Part shown: in pieces, positions 1-8,759 of the stretch
Layout: the number at the start of each line of letters is the position of its first letter
Numbering within the stretch: position 1 is the first letter of the stretch
Source of the DNA: Lachnospiraceae bacterium
Lineage (GTDB): Bacteria > Bacillota > Clostridia > Lachnospirales > Lachnospiraceae
Reading direction: 5' to 3'
NCBI GenBank assembly: GCA_024698705.1
Contig: JAILQX010000018.1
Location: forward strand, 124,001 to 188,000
Length of the DNA: 64,000 bases
Translations under genes and position numbers: made by a program
Notes under the pieces: model-generated
What the model was told of the DNA's origin: nothing
The model's input: only the letters and a program-made list of their open reading frames with translations
Databases searched by the model: none

Positions 1-304
1 GTTTGTCATAATCAACACCGGCGAATTCCGAAAATTCATTTATCGGAAATATCCCCTTTTCCCGAGATGTGTACAGATGATGATATCCGTGAAGTGCAAC
101 GATCCAGCCTGCTCTTTCCAGTTCTGATATCATCTTCGGAAATTCTTCATGCGGCTTCTCTATCCGGAGCGTCTCATCCCTGCTGTACGGCACAACACCA
201 ATAAGCGGCTTTATTCCAGCCGCTTCAAGTATCGCTTTTACTCTGCCAAATTTTGCATGATTCATGTCGGGCGTGATATCGTCCATTCTGATCGCAGTCT
301 TCAT
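1..304 (-). CDS. DUF2334-type polysaccharide deacetylase-like protein (C-terminus off the left edge)
   Basis: Reading the minus strand from an ATG at 304 gives 101 codons before the window ends, so only the N-terminus is present. It opens with MKTAIRMDDITPD (residues 1-13), the Asp-Asp signature of the DUF2334 branch of NodB-like deacetylases, and has HGYHH at residues 72-76, typical of the metal-binding His of that fold. Members are thought to remove acyl groups from glycans at the cell surface. This is known for the wider superfamily but not shown for this protein. The start follows GGAG at 7-nt spacing. The same ribosome binding site and ATG occur a second time 39 bp upstream because of a tandem duplication. 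It lies 65 bp downstream of the dehydrogenase gene and probably shares its transcript. Confidence 0.8.
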   Translation of the reverse strand, partial: MKTAIRMDDITPDMNHAKFGRVKAILEAAGIKPLIGVVPYSRDETLRIEKPHEEFPKMISELERAGWIVALHGYHHLYTSREKGIFPINEFSEFAGVDYDK

Positions 305-375
305 CAGTCAGCTCCGCATATATTCAGGTCTTACGGTCTTCATCAGTCAGCTCCGCATATATTCAAATCTTACAG
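298..375. repeat. 39-bp tandem duplication carrying a ribosome binding site and start codon
   Basis: Two adjacent 39-bp units (298-336 and 337-375) differ at only a few bases. On the minus strand each holds GGAG, seven spacer bases, then ATG. The upstream unit also contains the stop codon of the dehydrogenase gene (370-372). Translation from the upstream ATG (341-343) would give an 11-residue peptide ending just before the real start at 304. Confidence 0.9.
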
Positions 376-1683
376 TCTCCAATATGAATAACCGTCAGCA
401 AAATCATCCTTGTTATATAAGCCCTTGATATCGGCAAGCACCTTGATCTTGTTGGATCCGTTGAAGAATGCATCTATGTCTGATCTGCCAAGTTTCTTGA
501 ATTCATCATGAGCTACAGCCACAATGACCGCATCCATATCCTTCATATCATCCATGGTACCGAACTCGATACCATATAATCTCTTTGCTTCGGCTGCATC
601 TGCCGTAGTATCCACTACAACCGGTGTGATACCGTATTCACCGAGTTCTCTGTATATGTCTATAACCTTTGTATTTCTTGTATCCGGACAGTTTTCCTTG
701 AATGTAAAGCCAAGAATGGCAACCTTTGCATTACGTACCGCGAGGTCCGCTGCTATAAGCTTCTTTACAACGCTCTCAGCCACATATTTGCCCATGTCAT
801 CATTGATACGACGGCCCGAAAGGATTATCTGTGAATGATATCCGAGCTGTTCCGCCTTGTATGTAAGGTAATAAGGATCCACACCAATACAATGTCCACC
901 AACAAGACCCGGAGAAAATTTAAGGAAATTCCACTTTGTGCCTGCTGCCTCGAGTACGGATTTGGTATCTATACCCATCTTATTGAAAATGATGGAGAGC
1001 TCGTTCATAAAAGCTATGTTTATGTCTCTCTGGCTGTTCTCTATAACCTTTGCTGCTTCAGCAACCTTGATCGATTCCGCACGATGTACTCCGGCTTCTA
1101 CGACCAGTTCATAAACATTTGCCACTTCTTCGAGAGTTTCTGCATCCATACCGGAAACTATCTTAGTGATCGTCTCCAGCCTGTGAACCTTATCACCGGG
1201 ATTGATACGTTCCGGCGAATAACCGATCTTAAAGTCCACGCCGCACTTAAGTCCGGATTCCTTCTCGATGATCGGAACACATACTTCCTCGGTAACTCCC
1301 GGATATACGGTAGACTCAAATACGACTATCGATCCCTTCGTGAGATTCTGTCCGAGCAGTCTGCTTGCGCCCTCAACAGGTGTCAGATCCGGCGTGTGAT
1401 CGTCATTTACCGGAGTGGGAACCGCAACTATATGAAATTTGGCTTCCTTAAGCTTTGCGGGATCAGCGGTAAACTCCACTGAAGTACTCTTTATGACATC
1501 ATTTCCCACTTCGTTTGTAGGATCTATTCCGTTCTTATACAGATCTATCTTTGCCGAATTGAGATCAAAGCCGATTACCTTAACCTTCCTTGCAAATGCT
1601 ACCGCTATCGGCATTCCGACATAACCCAGACCCACAAGCGATATCTTCTCTTCTCCGGCAAGTATCTTTTCATATAAACTCAT
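370..1683 (-). CDS. UDP-N-acetylhexosamine 6-dehydrogenase (TviB/WbpA/CapL type nucleotide-sugar dehydrogenase)
   Basis: The 437-residue protein is full length for the UDP-glucose/GDP-mannose dehydrogenase family. The N-terminal Rossmann motif VGLGYVGMP is at residues 17-25, the YSPERINPGD segment of the HexNAc-oxidising branch at 155-164, and the catalytic cysteine in GGHCIGVDPYY is C265. The family oxidises the C6 hydroxyl of UDP-sugars twice with NAD, making UDP-HexNAc uronic acids. The divergent neighbour at 1896 is a HexNAc C4-epimerase of the WbpP/TviC kind. The TviB/TviC pairing makes UDP-GalNAcA, so this is the best-supported product here (inference). The start is preceded by GAGG eight bases upstream. 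A candidate promoter lies at 1744-1772. Confidence 0.9.
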   Translation of the reverse strand: MSLYEKILAGEEKISLVGLGYVGMPIAVAFARKVKVIGFDLNSAKIDLYKNGIDPTNEVGNDVIKSTSVEFTADPAKLKEAKFHIVAVPTPVNDDHTPDLTPVEGASRLLGQNLTKGSIVVFESTVYPGVTEEVCVPIIEKESGLKCGVDFKIGYSPERINPGDKVHRLETITKIVSGMDAETLEEVANVYELVVEAGVHRAESIKVAEAAKVIENSQRDINIAFMNELSIIFNKMGIDTKSVLEAAGTKWNFLKFSPGLVGGHCIGVDPYYLTYKAEQLGYHSQIILSGRRINDDMGKYVAESVVKKLIAADLAVRNAKVAILGFTFKENCPDTRNTKVIDIYRELGEYGITPVVVDTTADAAEAKRLYGIEFGTMDDMKDMDAVIVAVAHDEFKKLGRSDIDAFFNGSNKIKVLADIKGLYNKDDFADGYSYWRL

Positions 1684-1743
1684 TTTTTTATCCTCTTTTC
1701 TGTTGCTTCATACGTGCAAGATAACACACACATAAACATAGGT

Positions 1744-1772
1744 ATTTTACCGCAAATCCTACAATAACACAA
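1744..1772 (-). promoter_or_regulatory. Candidate sigma-A promoter for the dehydrogenase gene
   Basis: On the minus strand TTGTGT (1767-1772), a 17-bp spacer and TAAAAT (1744-1749) resemble a sigma-A promoter. It points at the start codon at 1683, giving a leader of roughly 50 nt. The -35 box matches poorly, so the call is tentative. Confidence 0.45.
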
Positions 1773-1775
1773 GAT

Positions 1776-1820
1776 TCTGTGATATAATGCCAATATTTGA
1801 AATCTGTGTTATAATGCCAT
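1776..1820 (+). promoter_or_regulatory. Two repeated extended -10 boxes ahead of the epimerase gene
   Basis: An 18-bp direct repeat (1776-1793 and 1803-1820, 27 bp apart) carries TGATATAAT and TGTTATAAT, both perfect extended -10 elements (TGnTATAAT), each followed by GCCA. They point at the gene starting at 1896. Neither has a good -35 box. They could be tandem promoters, or one promoter plus a repeated operator. Confidence 0.55.
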
Positions 1821-1895
1821 TGTTTGTTTAATATGTTTGGGTTTGCGTTCCGCTGATAAAGATACGGCGCATTCGGGCAGAAACGGAGAATTACT

Positions 1896-2870
1896 ATGGG
1901 ATACAAAAATTTAAAATTTCCTGAGGGATCTAAATTTCTGGTTACAGGCGGTGCGGGATTTATAGGTTCAAATCTGTGTGAAGCCATACTGGATCTGGGA
2001 TATGAAGTGAGATGTCTGGATGACCTTTCGACCGGAAAGCAGGCCAACGTCGATCTTTTTAAGGATCGTAAGGGATATACATTCATAAAAGGTGATATAA
2101 AGGATCTTGAAACCTGTATGAAAGCCTGTGAAGGCATGGATTTCGTTCTGCACCAGGCTGCATGGGGTAGTGTTCCGAGAAGTATAGAAATGCCTCTTTT
2201 CTATGATCGGAACAATATAACCGGAACCCTCAACATGATGGAAGCCGCCCGTCAGAAAGGCATTAAGAAGTTTGTATATGCATCAAGCTCATCTGTATAC
2301 GGAGATCATCCCGTTCTTCCTAAGGTTGAAGGTCAGGAGGGCAATCTGCTCTCACCTTACGCTCTTACCAAAAGAGTAACCGAGGAATACGGTAAGCTCT
2401 ATCATAAGCTCTATGGTCTGGATACCTATGCACTGAGATATTTTAACGTATTCGGCCGCAGACAGGATCCCGACGGTGCTTATGCCGCCGTTATCCCCAA
2501 GTTTTTGAAAATGCTCATCAATGGTGAAACCCCGACCATAAACGGTGACGGAAAGCAATCCCGTGATTTTACTTACATAGATAACGTCATCGAGGCCAAC
2601 TTAAAAGCATGTCTTGCTGACACCGAAGCTGCCGGCAACGCTTTCAACATAGCCTACGGCGGAAGAGAATATCTCATAGACATTTATTACGATCTTTGCA
2701 AAGCTCTGAACATAGAAAGAGAGCCCAATTTCGGTCCCGACAGACCGGGAGATATCAAGCATTCAAATGCCGACATCTCCAAGGCTCGCAGATTACTCGG
2801 TTATGATCCCGACTATGATTTCTCACGCGGGATCGAACTGGCTATCAACTGGTATAAAGAGAATCTGTAG
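1896..2870 (+). CDS. UDP-N-acetylglucosamine C4-epimerase (WbpP/TviC-like, extended SDR)
   Basis: This 324-residue short-chain dehydrogenase has the NAD motif TGGAGFIG at residues 17-24, a serine cluster ASSSSVYG at about 129-136 and the catalytic YxxxK as Y155/K159. The segment HQAAWGSVPRSI (86-97) is characteristic of epimerases that prefer N-acetylated sugars, such as WbpP and TviC, which interconvert UDP-GlcNAc and UDP-GalNAc. It is one of few plus-strand genes in the glycan locus and is divergent from the dehydrogenase at 370, with 212 bp between them holding promoters in both directions. It probably feeds UDP-GalNAc or its uronate into the glycan. The gap to the convergent gene at 2917 is only 46 bp and shows no strong terminator. 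Confidence 0.9.
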   Translation: MGYKNLKFPEGSKFLVTGGAGFIGSNLCEAILDLGYEVRCLDDLSTGKQANVDLFKDRKGYTFIKGDIKDLETCMKACEGMDFVLHQAAWGSVPRSIEMPLFYDRNNITGTLNMMEAARQKGIKKFVYASSSSVYGDHPVLPKVEGQEGNLLSPYALTKRVTEEYGKLYHKLYGLDTYALRYFNVFGRRQDPDGAYAAVIPKFLKMLINGETPTINGDGKQSRDFTYIDNVIEANLKACLADTEAAGNAFNIAYGGREYLIDIYYDLCKALNIEREPNFGPDRPGDIKHSNADISKARRLLGYDPDYDFSRGIELAINWYKENL

Positions 2871-2916
2871 GTCTTAATGACACTTAAGATCCATATATCA
2901 GATATGCAACGCAATC

Positions 2917-4260
2917 TCAATAATATATATGCGTGACTGTCGTTTCTTCACCGGGTGCTATATATAACCATACATTATCAAACTGTTCACCCGTTTCATG
3001 ATCATAGACCGTCACGCTGAGGCTGTAGGCTTCATCAAAGGCCGAGCACTCATCCGAATACTGTACTTTTCTTTCGGGATATTTCCCCGAAACAAACGCA
3101 GATCTGCCCCCTGATACCACATCAGTATTTATCCCCAGATTTCTTATCAGGTTTCCAAACAGTTCGTCATCAATACAGTTTCTGTTATTCCACTCAAGTT
3201 TTACATCAAGATCATCATCATTTATCAGCATCATATATATGCGCGGATCGGTCTGATATATGATCTCATCCTTTTTATCCTGCATATATTTTTCTTCATC
3301 TTCATGCCAGCTTTCATATCCCGCATCCTGTCTGTGATCGGGAATGTCAAAATTATCATTTATGAACTTGCCGACATAATTCGTCACCTTCATGGCTCCC
3401 GACGGATTAAGGTGCGAATCCTCATCATAGAGGTCCGTATTGTAATCCACTGTATCCATGTCCCAGAAATTGATATAATCTATCCCGTATTCACCGGCCA
3501 CATCGTAGATCACATGTGCCGCCGCCTGTGCTTCATTTCTGTGCGGGGGATAAGGTATCCACGTGAGCACTATATCAATATCCCTGCTCTGGCATTCCTG
3601 TATGATCTTTTCGGCATATGTTCTTGCAAGTGAAATGTCCTCATACTTTATACTCGGGTCGATGATCTCGTATTCCACAGGTGTTGCGACTTCGATCCTT
3701 CTGTCAGCGCCTCTCTGCCTGTTATACTCCACATTGAAGTCCTTCTCTTCCAGCTGGTTCCAGCGATTGTGATACAGGCAGAAATCCCACAGCATTTCAG
3801 CCGTATCCGCTTCGGGGTTGTCCCATGTCAGATCATAGACGGCACGTACCTTGTTGACGCTGAGCGGGAAACAATCCATCGCCTTGTGCAGGTATGCATA
3901 TTCTCCGGAAATCTTTTCATTTTCCGTCCATCCGTAGCAGTCAAGTACCACCAGTTTCGGCTCTGCATAATCCAAGGCATTTATAAGAGTCCAGTAAGAT
4001 ACTGCAAGTGTTGTGGAATGGTTTGCCAGATTATATGATGTGTACCCATACTCGTGCCACAGCTCATTTGGGTAAATACCGTTTACCACATGACTTGTTC
4101 CCAGAAACAGGATGTCATAATCCTCGCAGTCGTCAAAGAAAGCTTTATTCTTTACATCGCTTTCCCTTCGGCGCACAACATCAGAGACCTTTACTAACAT
4201 TGCAAAGGTCAGGGCTGCTGTTGCAAGTATGCTTATTGTACGAAATAAAACCTTTTTCAT
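2917..4260 (-). CDS. SGNH/DltD-like membrane-anchored protein, partner of the MBOAT acyltransferase
   Basis: The 447-residue protein starts with a lysine-arginine N-terminus and one hydrophobic segment (about residues 7-24), so the rest is probably extracytoplasmic. It has a GTSH nucleophile block (54-57, Ser56) and DSHLNPSG (281-288), the usual positions of the Ser and Asp/His of SGNH-fold acyl-transfer proteins such as AlgX and DltD. In such systems the SGNH partner moves an acetyl group from the MBOAT protein to the exported polysaccharide. The gene directly follows the MBOAT gene at 4342, with an 81-bp gap. The start has GGAGAG five bases upstream. The polysaccharide substrate cannot be read from sequence. 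Confidence 0.75.
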   Translation of the reverse strand: MKKVLFRTISILATAALTFAMLVKVSDVVRRRESDVKNKAFFDDCEDYDILFLGTSHVVNGIYPNELWHEYGYTSYNLANHSTTLAVSYWTLINALDYAEPKLVVLDCYGWTENEKISGEYAYLHKAMDCFPLSVNKVRAVYDLTWDNPEADTAEMLWDFCLYHNRWNQLEEKDFNVEYNRQRGADRRIEVATPVEYEIIDPSIKYEDISLARTYAEKIIQECQSRDIDIVLTWIPYPPHRNEAQAAAHVIYDVAGEYGIDYINFWDMDTVDYNTDLYDEDSHLNPSGAMKVTNYVGKFINDNFDIPDHRQDAGYESWHEDEEKYMQDKKDEIIYQTDPRIYMMLINDDDLDVKLEWNNRNCIDDELFGNLIRNLGINTDVVSGGRSAFVSGKYPERKVQYSDECSAFDEAYSLSVTVYDHETGEQFDNVWLYIAPGEETTVTHIYY

Positions 4261-4341
4261 AGTTCTCTCCGATAAAACGTGTCACCGTTTACCATGCCTG
4301 TTGTAAATCATTTCGACTTTGCTCGGTTTTAGGGCCTGCAC

Positions 4342-5838
4342 TCAGAATTGGAAATATATAAAGCTTGCCTCACTGAACTGCGATCCCCAGACCCCAAACA
4401 GAAGAATGGCTGTTATGGAAAGTGCGATCACCACCCATTTAAACCACCAGTCCTGTTTAAGGATCACTTCCCTTAATCTTATACCTGCGCGATTAAACAT
4501 ATCTACAACGATGAGCAGTAATATGCATGCAAGCATCAACGTAAAATTCTTTCTGTCAAGACCGCAATTATACAGGCTGTCGTCAAAGAATATCCATGGA
4601 TTTCTTACATTTATCATGGCCGAAAGCACTTCTTTCGATCTTGTCATGCTCTGACTTCTGAAAAATATCCACGCAAAGTCCACAAGTATGAACGTGCATA
4701 ATGCCTTTGCCAGTTTATGACCTATACTCTCCCTGTTGAGCCTTAACACTTTTACGAGCTTATTCCTTACCGGTTCAAGTATTTCTCCGATCACCTGGTA
4801 AAGCCCGTGCAGACCGCCCCATATGACAAATGACCATGACGCTCCGTGCCACAGACCGCTGACCAGAAAGACGATCATTTTATTGATATGTTTTCTTATC
4901 TTCCCTTTTCTGTTACCTCCGAGCGGTATATACAGGTAATCCCTGAACCATGTACTGAGTGAGATATGCCATCTGCCCCAGAATTCCCTGACAGATAATG
5001 ATGTATACGGCGCATTGAAGTTCTCCATGAGTTCTATGCCCAGCATCTGTGCCGTGCCCTTCGCGATACATGAATATCCTCCGAAATCACAGTATATCTG
5101 AAATGCAAACAAAACAGATGCCACTATAAGATACCAGCCTCCGAAACTTGCTGTATCGTTATACGCACTGTCAACAAAGAGTGCTATGCGGTCCGCAACG
5201 ACTATTTTCATAAAAAAGCCCCACAGCATGAGCATGAATCCGTTTACCATCTTGTCATATTCCGGCTTTACGGGCTTTGCCAGTTGTGAAAGAAGATTTT
5301 TCGATCTTTCGATGGGGCCCGCTACCAGCTGAGGGAAGAAGGAAACAAACAGCGCATAACGAAGAAAGTTTTTCTCGGCCTGAACTTCCCCTCTGTAGAT
5401 ATCCATCGTATAACTTAAAGCCTGGAAAATATAAAATGATATGCCCACGGGCAACAATATATCAAATACAGGCAGGTTTAACTCGATATGTATCAGATTA
5501 AATGCCTTATTCAATGTTTCCATGAGGAAATTGGTATATTTGAAATAACACAGAACTCCGAGATTAAGGACAAAACTGGCGGCAACACATAGTTTCATTC
5601 GTGTCTTTTTTACCCGTTCCTCAGTTTCGGAGTGTGAGATCTTATCTATAAACAGTCCGCTCAGATATGTTACCAGTGTTGAAAACAGGATCAATAATGC
5701 ATATTTTGCATTCCAGCACATATAGAAATAATAGCTGGCAACAAGCAGCCATATGTACCTGATCTTTTTGGGTATGATGAAGTAAACCAACAGAACTATT
5801 GGAAAAAATATAAGAAATTGCAATGAATTAAAAAGCAT
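4342..5838 (-). CDS. MBOAT family O-acyltransferase (AlgI-like)
   Basis: A 498-residue polytopic membrane protein. It has the two conserved histidines of the AlgI/DltB group: H291 in the FWGRWH segment and H331 in GLWHGASW. The block YIPLGGN lies between them and the QLVAGPIERS segment comes earlier (about 170-179). These enzymes carry acetyl groups across the membrane for polysaccharide O-acetylation. It is followed by the SGNH protein at 2917 and preceded by a sulfatase-fold protein with an 11-bp gap, so the three probably form one operon with the glycosyltransferases upstream. A second MBOAT/SGNH pair sits at 32-34.8 kb, so the locus probably has two acetylation modules. Confidence 0.9.
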   Translation of the reverse strand: MLFNSLQFLIFFPIVLLVYFIIPKKIRYIWLLVASYYFYMCWNAKYALLILFSTLVTYLSGLFIDKISHSETEERVKKTRMKLCVAASFVLNLGVLCYFKYTNFLMETLNKAFNLIHIELNLPVFDILLPVGISFYIFQALSYTMDIYRGEVQAEKNFLRYALFVSFFPQLVAGPIERSKNLLSQLAKPVKPEYDKMVNGFMLMLWGFFMKIVVADRIALFVDSAYNDTASFGGWYLIVASVLFAFQIYCDFGGYSCIAKGTAQMLGIELMENFNAPYTSLSVREFWGRWHISLSTWFRDYLYIPLGGNRKGKIRKHINKMIVFLVSGLWHGASWSFVIWGGLHGLYQVIGEILEPVRNKLVKVLRLNRESIGHKLAKALCTFILVDFAWIFFRSQSMTRSKEVLSAMINVRNPWIFFDDSLYNCGLDRKNFTLMLACILLLIVVDMFNRAGIRLREVILKQDWWFKWVVIALSITAILLFGVWGSQFSEASFIYFQF

Positions 5839-5849
5839 GGATCTCTACC

Positions 5850-7514
5850 TCATTTGGCGTGTTGTTCGTATACCGTATCCGTGGTTATCAGAGAATCTTT
5901 ATTATCAGCTCTCCCACTGAATCTGCATTCATAGATATCTGCAGTAAAATAATCATTTTTCCCAATTCCCGTGTTATTGTCAAACTTCAGATATCTGCGG
6001 TCTTCTGTACTGTGTGAATACACGATCTTTTTAATACTTTCTTCGCCGCCTCCGTTACTTATTGCTTCATATATCTCTTGAAGTTCCGCATAGGAAAAAG
6101 GCGTATCATTTATTTCAAGTTCATGATCTGCTCCGCTTGACTTAACTAAAAATACGGGATTCCAAAGGATTTCCTTTCCATGATCTCCCAAAACTATAAC
6201 AGTAGTATTTTCATACAATCCTGTTTCACGTAGTTTATTCATATATCCATCGAGCATGACCAGCAAACCTTTACATGCGCTGATCTTATCTGTCCCGATA
6301 TCGGAATAGATAAAGTCTTCCGTTATATTATAGGGTGGATGAGCACCAAACAATTCATACAAATGGAACGATCTGTCCATATCCCCTATCTGCATATCGC
6401 AATAAGCATTTGCAAAGTCAAAATTATTATCTCCATAGATTGATACATCTTCCTTTGTATCTCTTAACTCAGAAGCAATATCATCCGCATAAAACCAGAA
6501 AAACCTTTTCAAAGGCTGAGGCATGTATCGAAAGCCCACAAGTTTATACATGTAACCTGCCAGCCTTCTGTGTGAGCTGACCGTAAGATTCAGTTTTTTA
6601 CAATTATCGGCTTTTAAAGCTATATCGGAATCAGGTATTCTGTTTTGATTGTATACACCTATATACCAGCCATCGTTTCTCAGATCATTCAGCAAAACCG
6701 AGTTTTCATAGGTTTTGTTCAGAAATTCTTCGTAAGTACAGTCATTATGATACTCCACTCCGCCTATAAGATACGGAAGTGCAAATCCTGTTGATCTGTA
6801 CATTCCCGTAGTATCCGGATAAAATACAAAATCCTTTAAATATCCTCTGTATGTACCGTCATCCTCCTCCAGAATACGTGTAAGTGTGGTGCTTTCATAG
6901 GTATCAAGCATCAGGATCACAAAGTTCTCCTCAGAGCCGTATACCATTTCATTTTCAGTCGTTGCAAGATATGTTGATTCTTTATTCAGCCCGTTATTTT
7001 GTATAAGGAGAGTCACTATGGCAACAAGTTGTATAAGAAATATATAAATGGCAACGGTGCGTATGGTTTTTATAAACAGCTCGTCTTTAAGTTTGATGAT
7101 CAAAACTGTCATTATGACTTCTAAGATCACAAACAAAACCACGGAAATAATGCCCTCTTTTATATATAATGTCCAATCTATCGGATTCCCATCAAGAGTA
7201 CCGTAATCATTTTTTAGGAAGTTACCCTGAATGTACATGGCAAGAATTAATCCGAAACCAACGCCCAAAACCGCATCGTGAGCCTTTTCACGTATATTCA
7301 TCACTGTAATAAGCAACAGAAGTATGATCAAAGACAATGCCATAAAAGCAAGAAACGAAAACGGGATCATCTCAAACCCGTTAAAAAAGAAAAAGTCCTT
7401 ATTGGAAAGGTATATCTCAAACGGTGCAAAAACACACACGGTAAAAGAAGAACATAACGCGATCACCACATCAGTTTTTAATCTTTTTTTCATATTCTCT
7501 TTTAATACTCTCAT
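5850..7514 (-). CDS. Membrane-anchored sulfatase/alkaline-phosphatase-fold enzyme
   Basis: The 554-residue protein has about five N-terminal membrane segments (to about residue 172), then a soluble domain. The domain begins with ILMLDTYESTT, where D204 and T205 match the first metal ligand and the nucleophile of the phosphatidyl-head-group transferase branch. It continues with GAHPPY (390-395) and LGDHGKE (442-448), whose Asp-His pair is the second metal site. This layout resembles LtaS and phosphoethanolamine transferases, so transfer of a phospho-group onto a glycan or lipid is plausible but unproven. The first ATG (7514) lies 5 nt after the upstream gene's stop and lacks a clear ribosome binding site. 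An alternative ATG is seven codons in. Confidence 0.75.
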   Translation of the reverse strand: MRVLKENMKKRLKTDVVIALCSSFTVCVFAPFEIYLSNKDFFFFNGFEMIPFSFLAFMALSLIILLLLITVMNIREKAHDAVLGVGFGLILAMYIQGNFLKNDYGTLDGNPIDWTLYIKEGIISVVLFVILEVIMTVLIIKLKDELFIKTIRTVAIYIFLIQLVAIVTLLIQNNGLNKESTYLATTENEMVYGSEENFVILMLDTYESTTLTRILEEDDGTYRGYLKDFVFYPDTTGMYRSTGFALPYLIGGVEYHNDCTYEEFLNKTYENSVLLNDLRNDGWYIGVYNQNRIPDSDIALKADNCKKLNLTVSSHRRLAGYMYKLVGFRYMPQPLKRFFWFYADDIASELRDTKEDVSIYGDNNFDFANAYCDMQIGDMDRSFHLYELFGAHPPYNITEDFIYSDIGTDKISACKGLLVMLDGYMNKLRETGLYENTTVIVLGDHGKEILWNPVFLVKSSGADHELEINDTPFSYAELQEIYEAISNGGGEESIKKIVYSHSTEDRRYLKFDNNTGIGKNDYFTADIYECRFSGRADNKDSLITTDTVYEQHAK

Positions 7515-7519
7515 GCCGT

Positions 7520-8731
7520 TTATTTGTATATCCTTTCAACCAGCCAATCGGTATAGCTCTCAACCGTATCAAAGCCGGTGTTTTTACATTCCTTTTCCAT
7601 GGAATCCTGTTTTTCGGTATCATTCCACAGCTTAAAGATCACATCCGTCAGTTCATCGGCATCACCGCTTGTAAATTCCAGTCCCGAACGGCCGTCACCT
7701 ATGAGTTCGGGTATGCCTCCTATGGACGCACCTATGACAGGAGTTCCGTAGCTTATGGATTCCATAACGGAAAAAGGACAATTCTCATACCATTCCGAAG
7801 GATAGATACTGAATCTTGCCTGTCTTATCAGCTTATGAAGTTCTGTTCCGGATAAGAAGCCCCTGTTTTCAATATTTTCCCCGTCAAGGTATTTTTCGAG
7901 CGGGCCGCTTCCCGCAAATACAAACGGTATCTCCGGCAGATCTTTCACGGCTGTCAGTAACGTCCCCACGCCTTTTTCTTCCGAATAACGGCCAAAATAA
8001 AGAACGTAATCCTTTTTGGGCAGCTTCATGATCTCATCATAATCCTCACCCTTTATAAAGAAATTATGTTTTACGACAAGATCTTCTTCCCTGAAGGCTT
8101 CGTTTCTGCTAAACTTGTTATACAGAAAAACACTGGGACAGATGATCTTATCTATCTTAGCATAGGTTTTTCTGCTCTTATACAGATACGCCTCGATCGT
8201 TCCGAGGAGGCTTTTAACTCTCGAATTATGTATGCACCTGTTCTTGGCGCAGTTCATATATTTACCCGAAAGACACTTATCACAGTTCTCCCCCGATGAT
8301 GGTATCCTCATCATATGATTGGGACATATCCACTGGTAATCATGTGCGGTAGCCACAAGTTTTACTGTATGTCCGGACTCTTTTTCAAAGGCTCGTATCT
8401 CATCTATGATCGAGGGTGTGATCTGAAAATTGATGTTGTTGAGATGTACCACATCCGGCTTCATATCTTCAAGCACCTTACGGATCTGTCTTCGAGCTTC
8501 GCGGGAATAAATGATCTTAAATGGGTAGAGAAGCTTAGCCGCTTTATTGCCGTGAAAATCCATATCGGAGGTGTATGAATTCACTTTGTTGCCGACAATA
8601 CGCCCTTTATGTTCCATGCCGAAATACTGCACCTCATGCCCCAAACGCTCAAGCTGCTTTCCGATCTCAAATATATATGTCTCCGATCCCCCGTTGGGAT
8701 ACAGGAATTTGTTAACTATCAGTATCTTCAA
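7520..8731 (-). CDS. GT4-family glycosyltransferase with a cysteine-rich insert
   Basis: This 403-residue GT-B enzyme opens with KILIVNKFLYPNGGSE, the sugar-acceptor side glycine loop of family GT4. It has the nucleotide-sugar half with LYFGRYSEEKG and the E-x7-E stretch in the PFSVMESISYGTPVIG region. Between the two lies a cysteine-rich loop starting at WICPNH (about residues 130-170) with six cysteines, common in one GT4 subgroup and possibly structural or zinc-binding. It should add a sugar from a nucleotide donor to the lipid-linked glycan at the cytoplasmic face. Donor and acceptor are unknown. It is flanked by another GT4 gene and the sulfatase-fold gene on the same strand. Confidence 0.85.
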   Translation of the reverse strand: MKILIVNKFLYPNGGSETYIFEIGKQLERLGHEVQYFGMEHKGRIVGNKVNSYTSDMDFHGNKAAKLLYPFKIIYSREARRQIRKVLEDMKPDVVHLNNINFQITPSIIDEIRAFEKESGHTVKLVATAHDYQWICPNHMMRIPSSGENCDKCLSGKYMNCAKNRCIHNSRVKSLLGTIEAYLYKSRKTYAKIDKIICPSVFLYNKFSRNEAFREEDLVVKHNFFIKGEDYDEIMKLPKKDYVLYFGRYSEEKGVGTLLTAVKDLPEIPFVFAGSGPLEKYLDGENIENRGFLSGTELHKLIRQARFSIYPSEWYENCPFSVMESISYGTPVIGASIGGIPELIGDGRSGLEFTSGDADELTDVIFKLWNDTEKQDSMEKECKNTGFDTVESYTDWLVERIYK

Positions 8732-8759
8732 ATCGTTTCCCCATACAGTGCTCAGTGAT

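Noticed and set aside
341-343. Start codon of the deacetylase gene in the upstream repeat unit
   Set aside because: In-frame TGA stops the reading after 11 codons, so the gene must start at 304.
835-1482. A 215-codon open frame on the plus strand
   Set aside because: It lies wholly antisense to the well-supported nucleotide-sugar dehydrogenase gene and shows no recognisable motif.
2871-2916. A terminator between the convergent epimerase and SGNH genes
   Set aside because: Only a weak TCTTAA/TTAAGA pairing is present, with no GC-rich stem or T-run.
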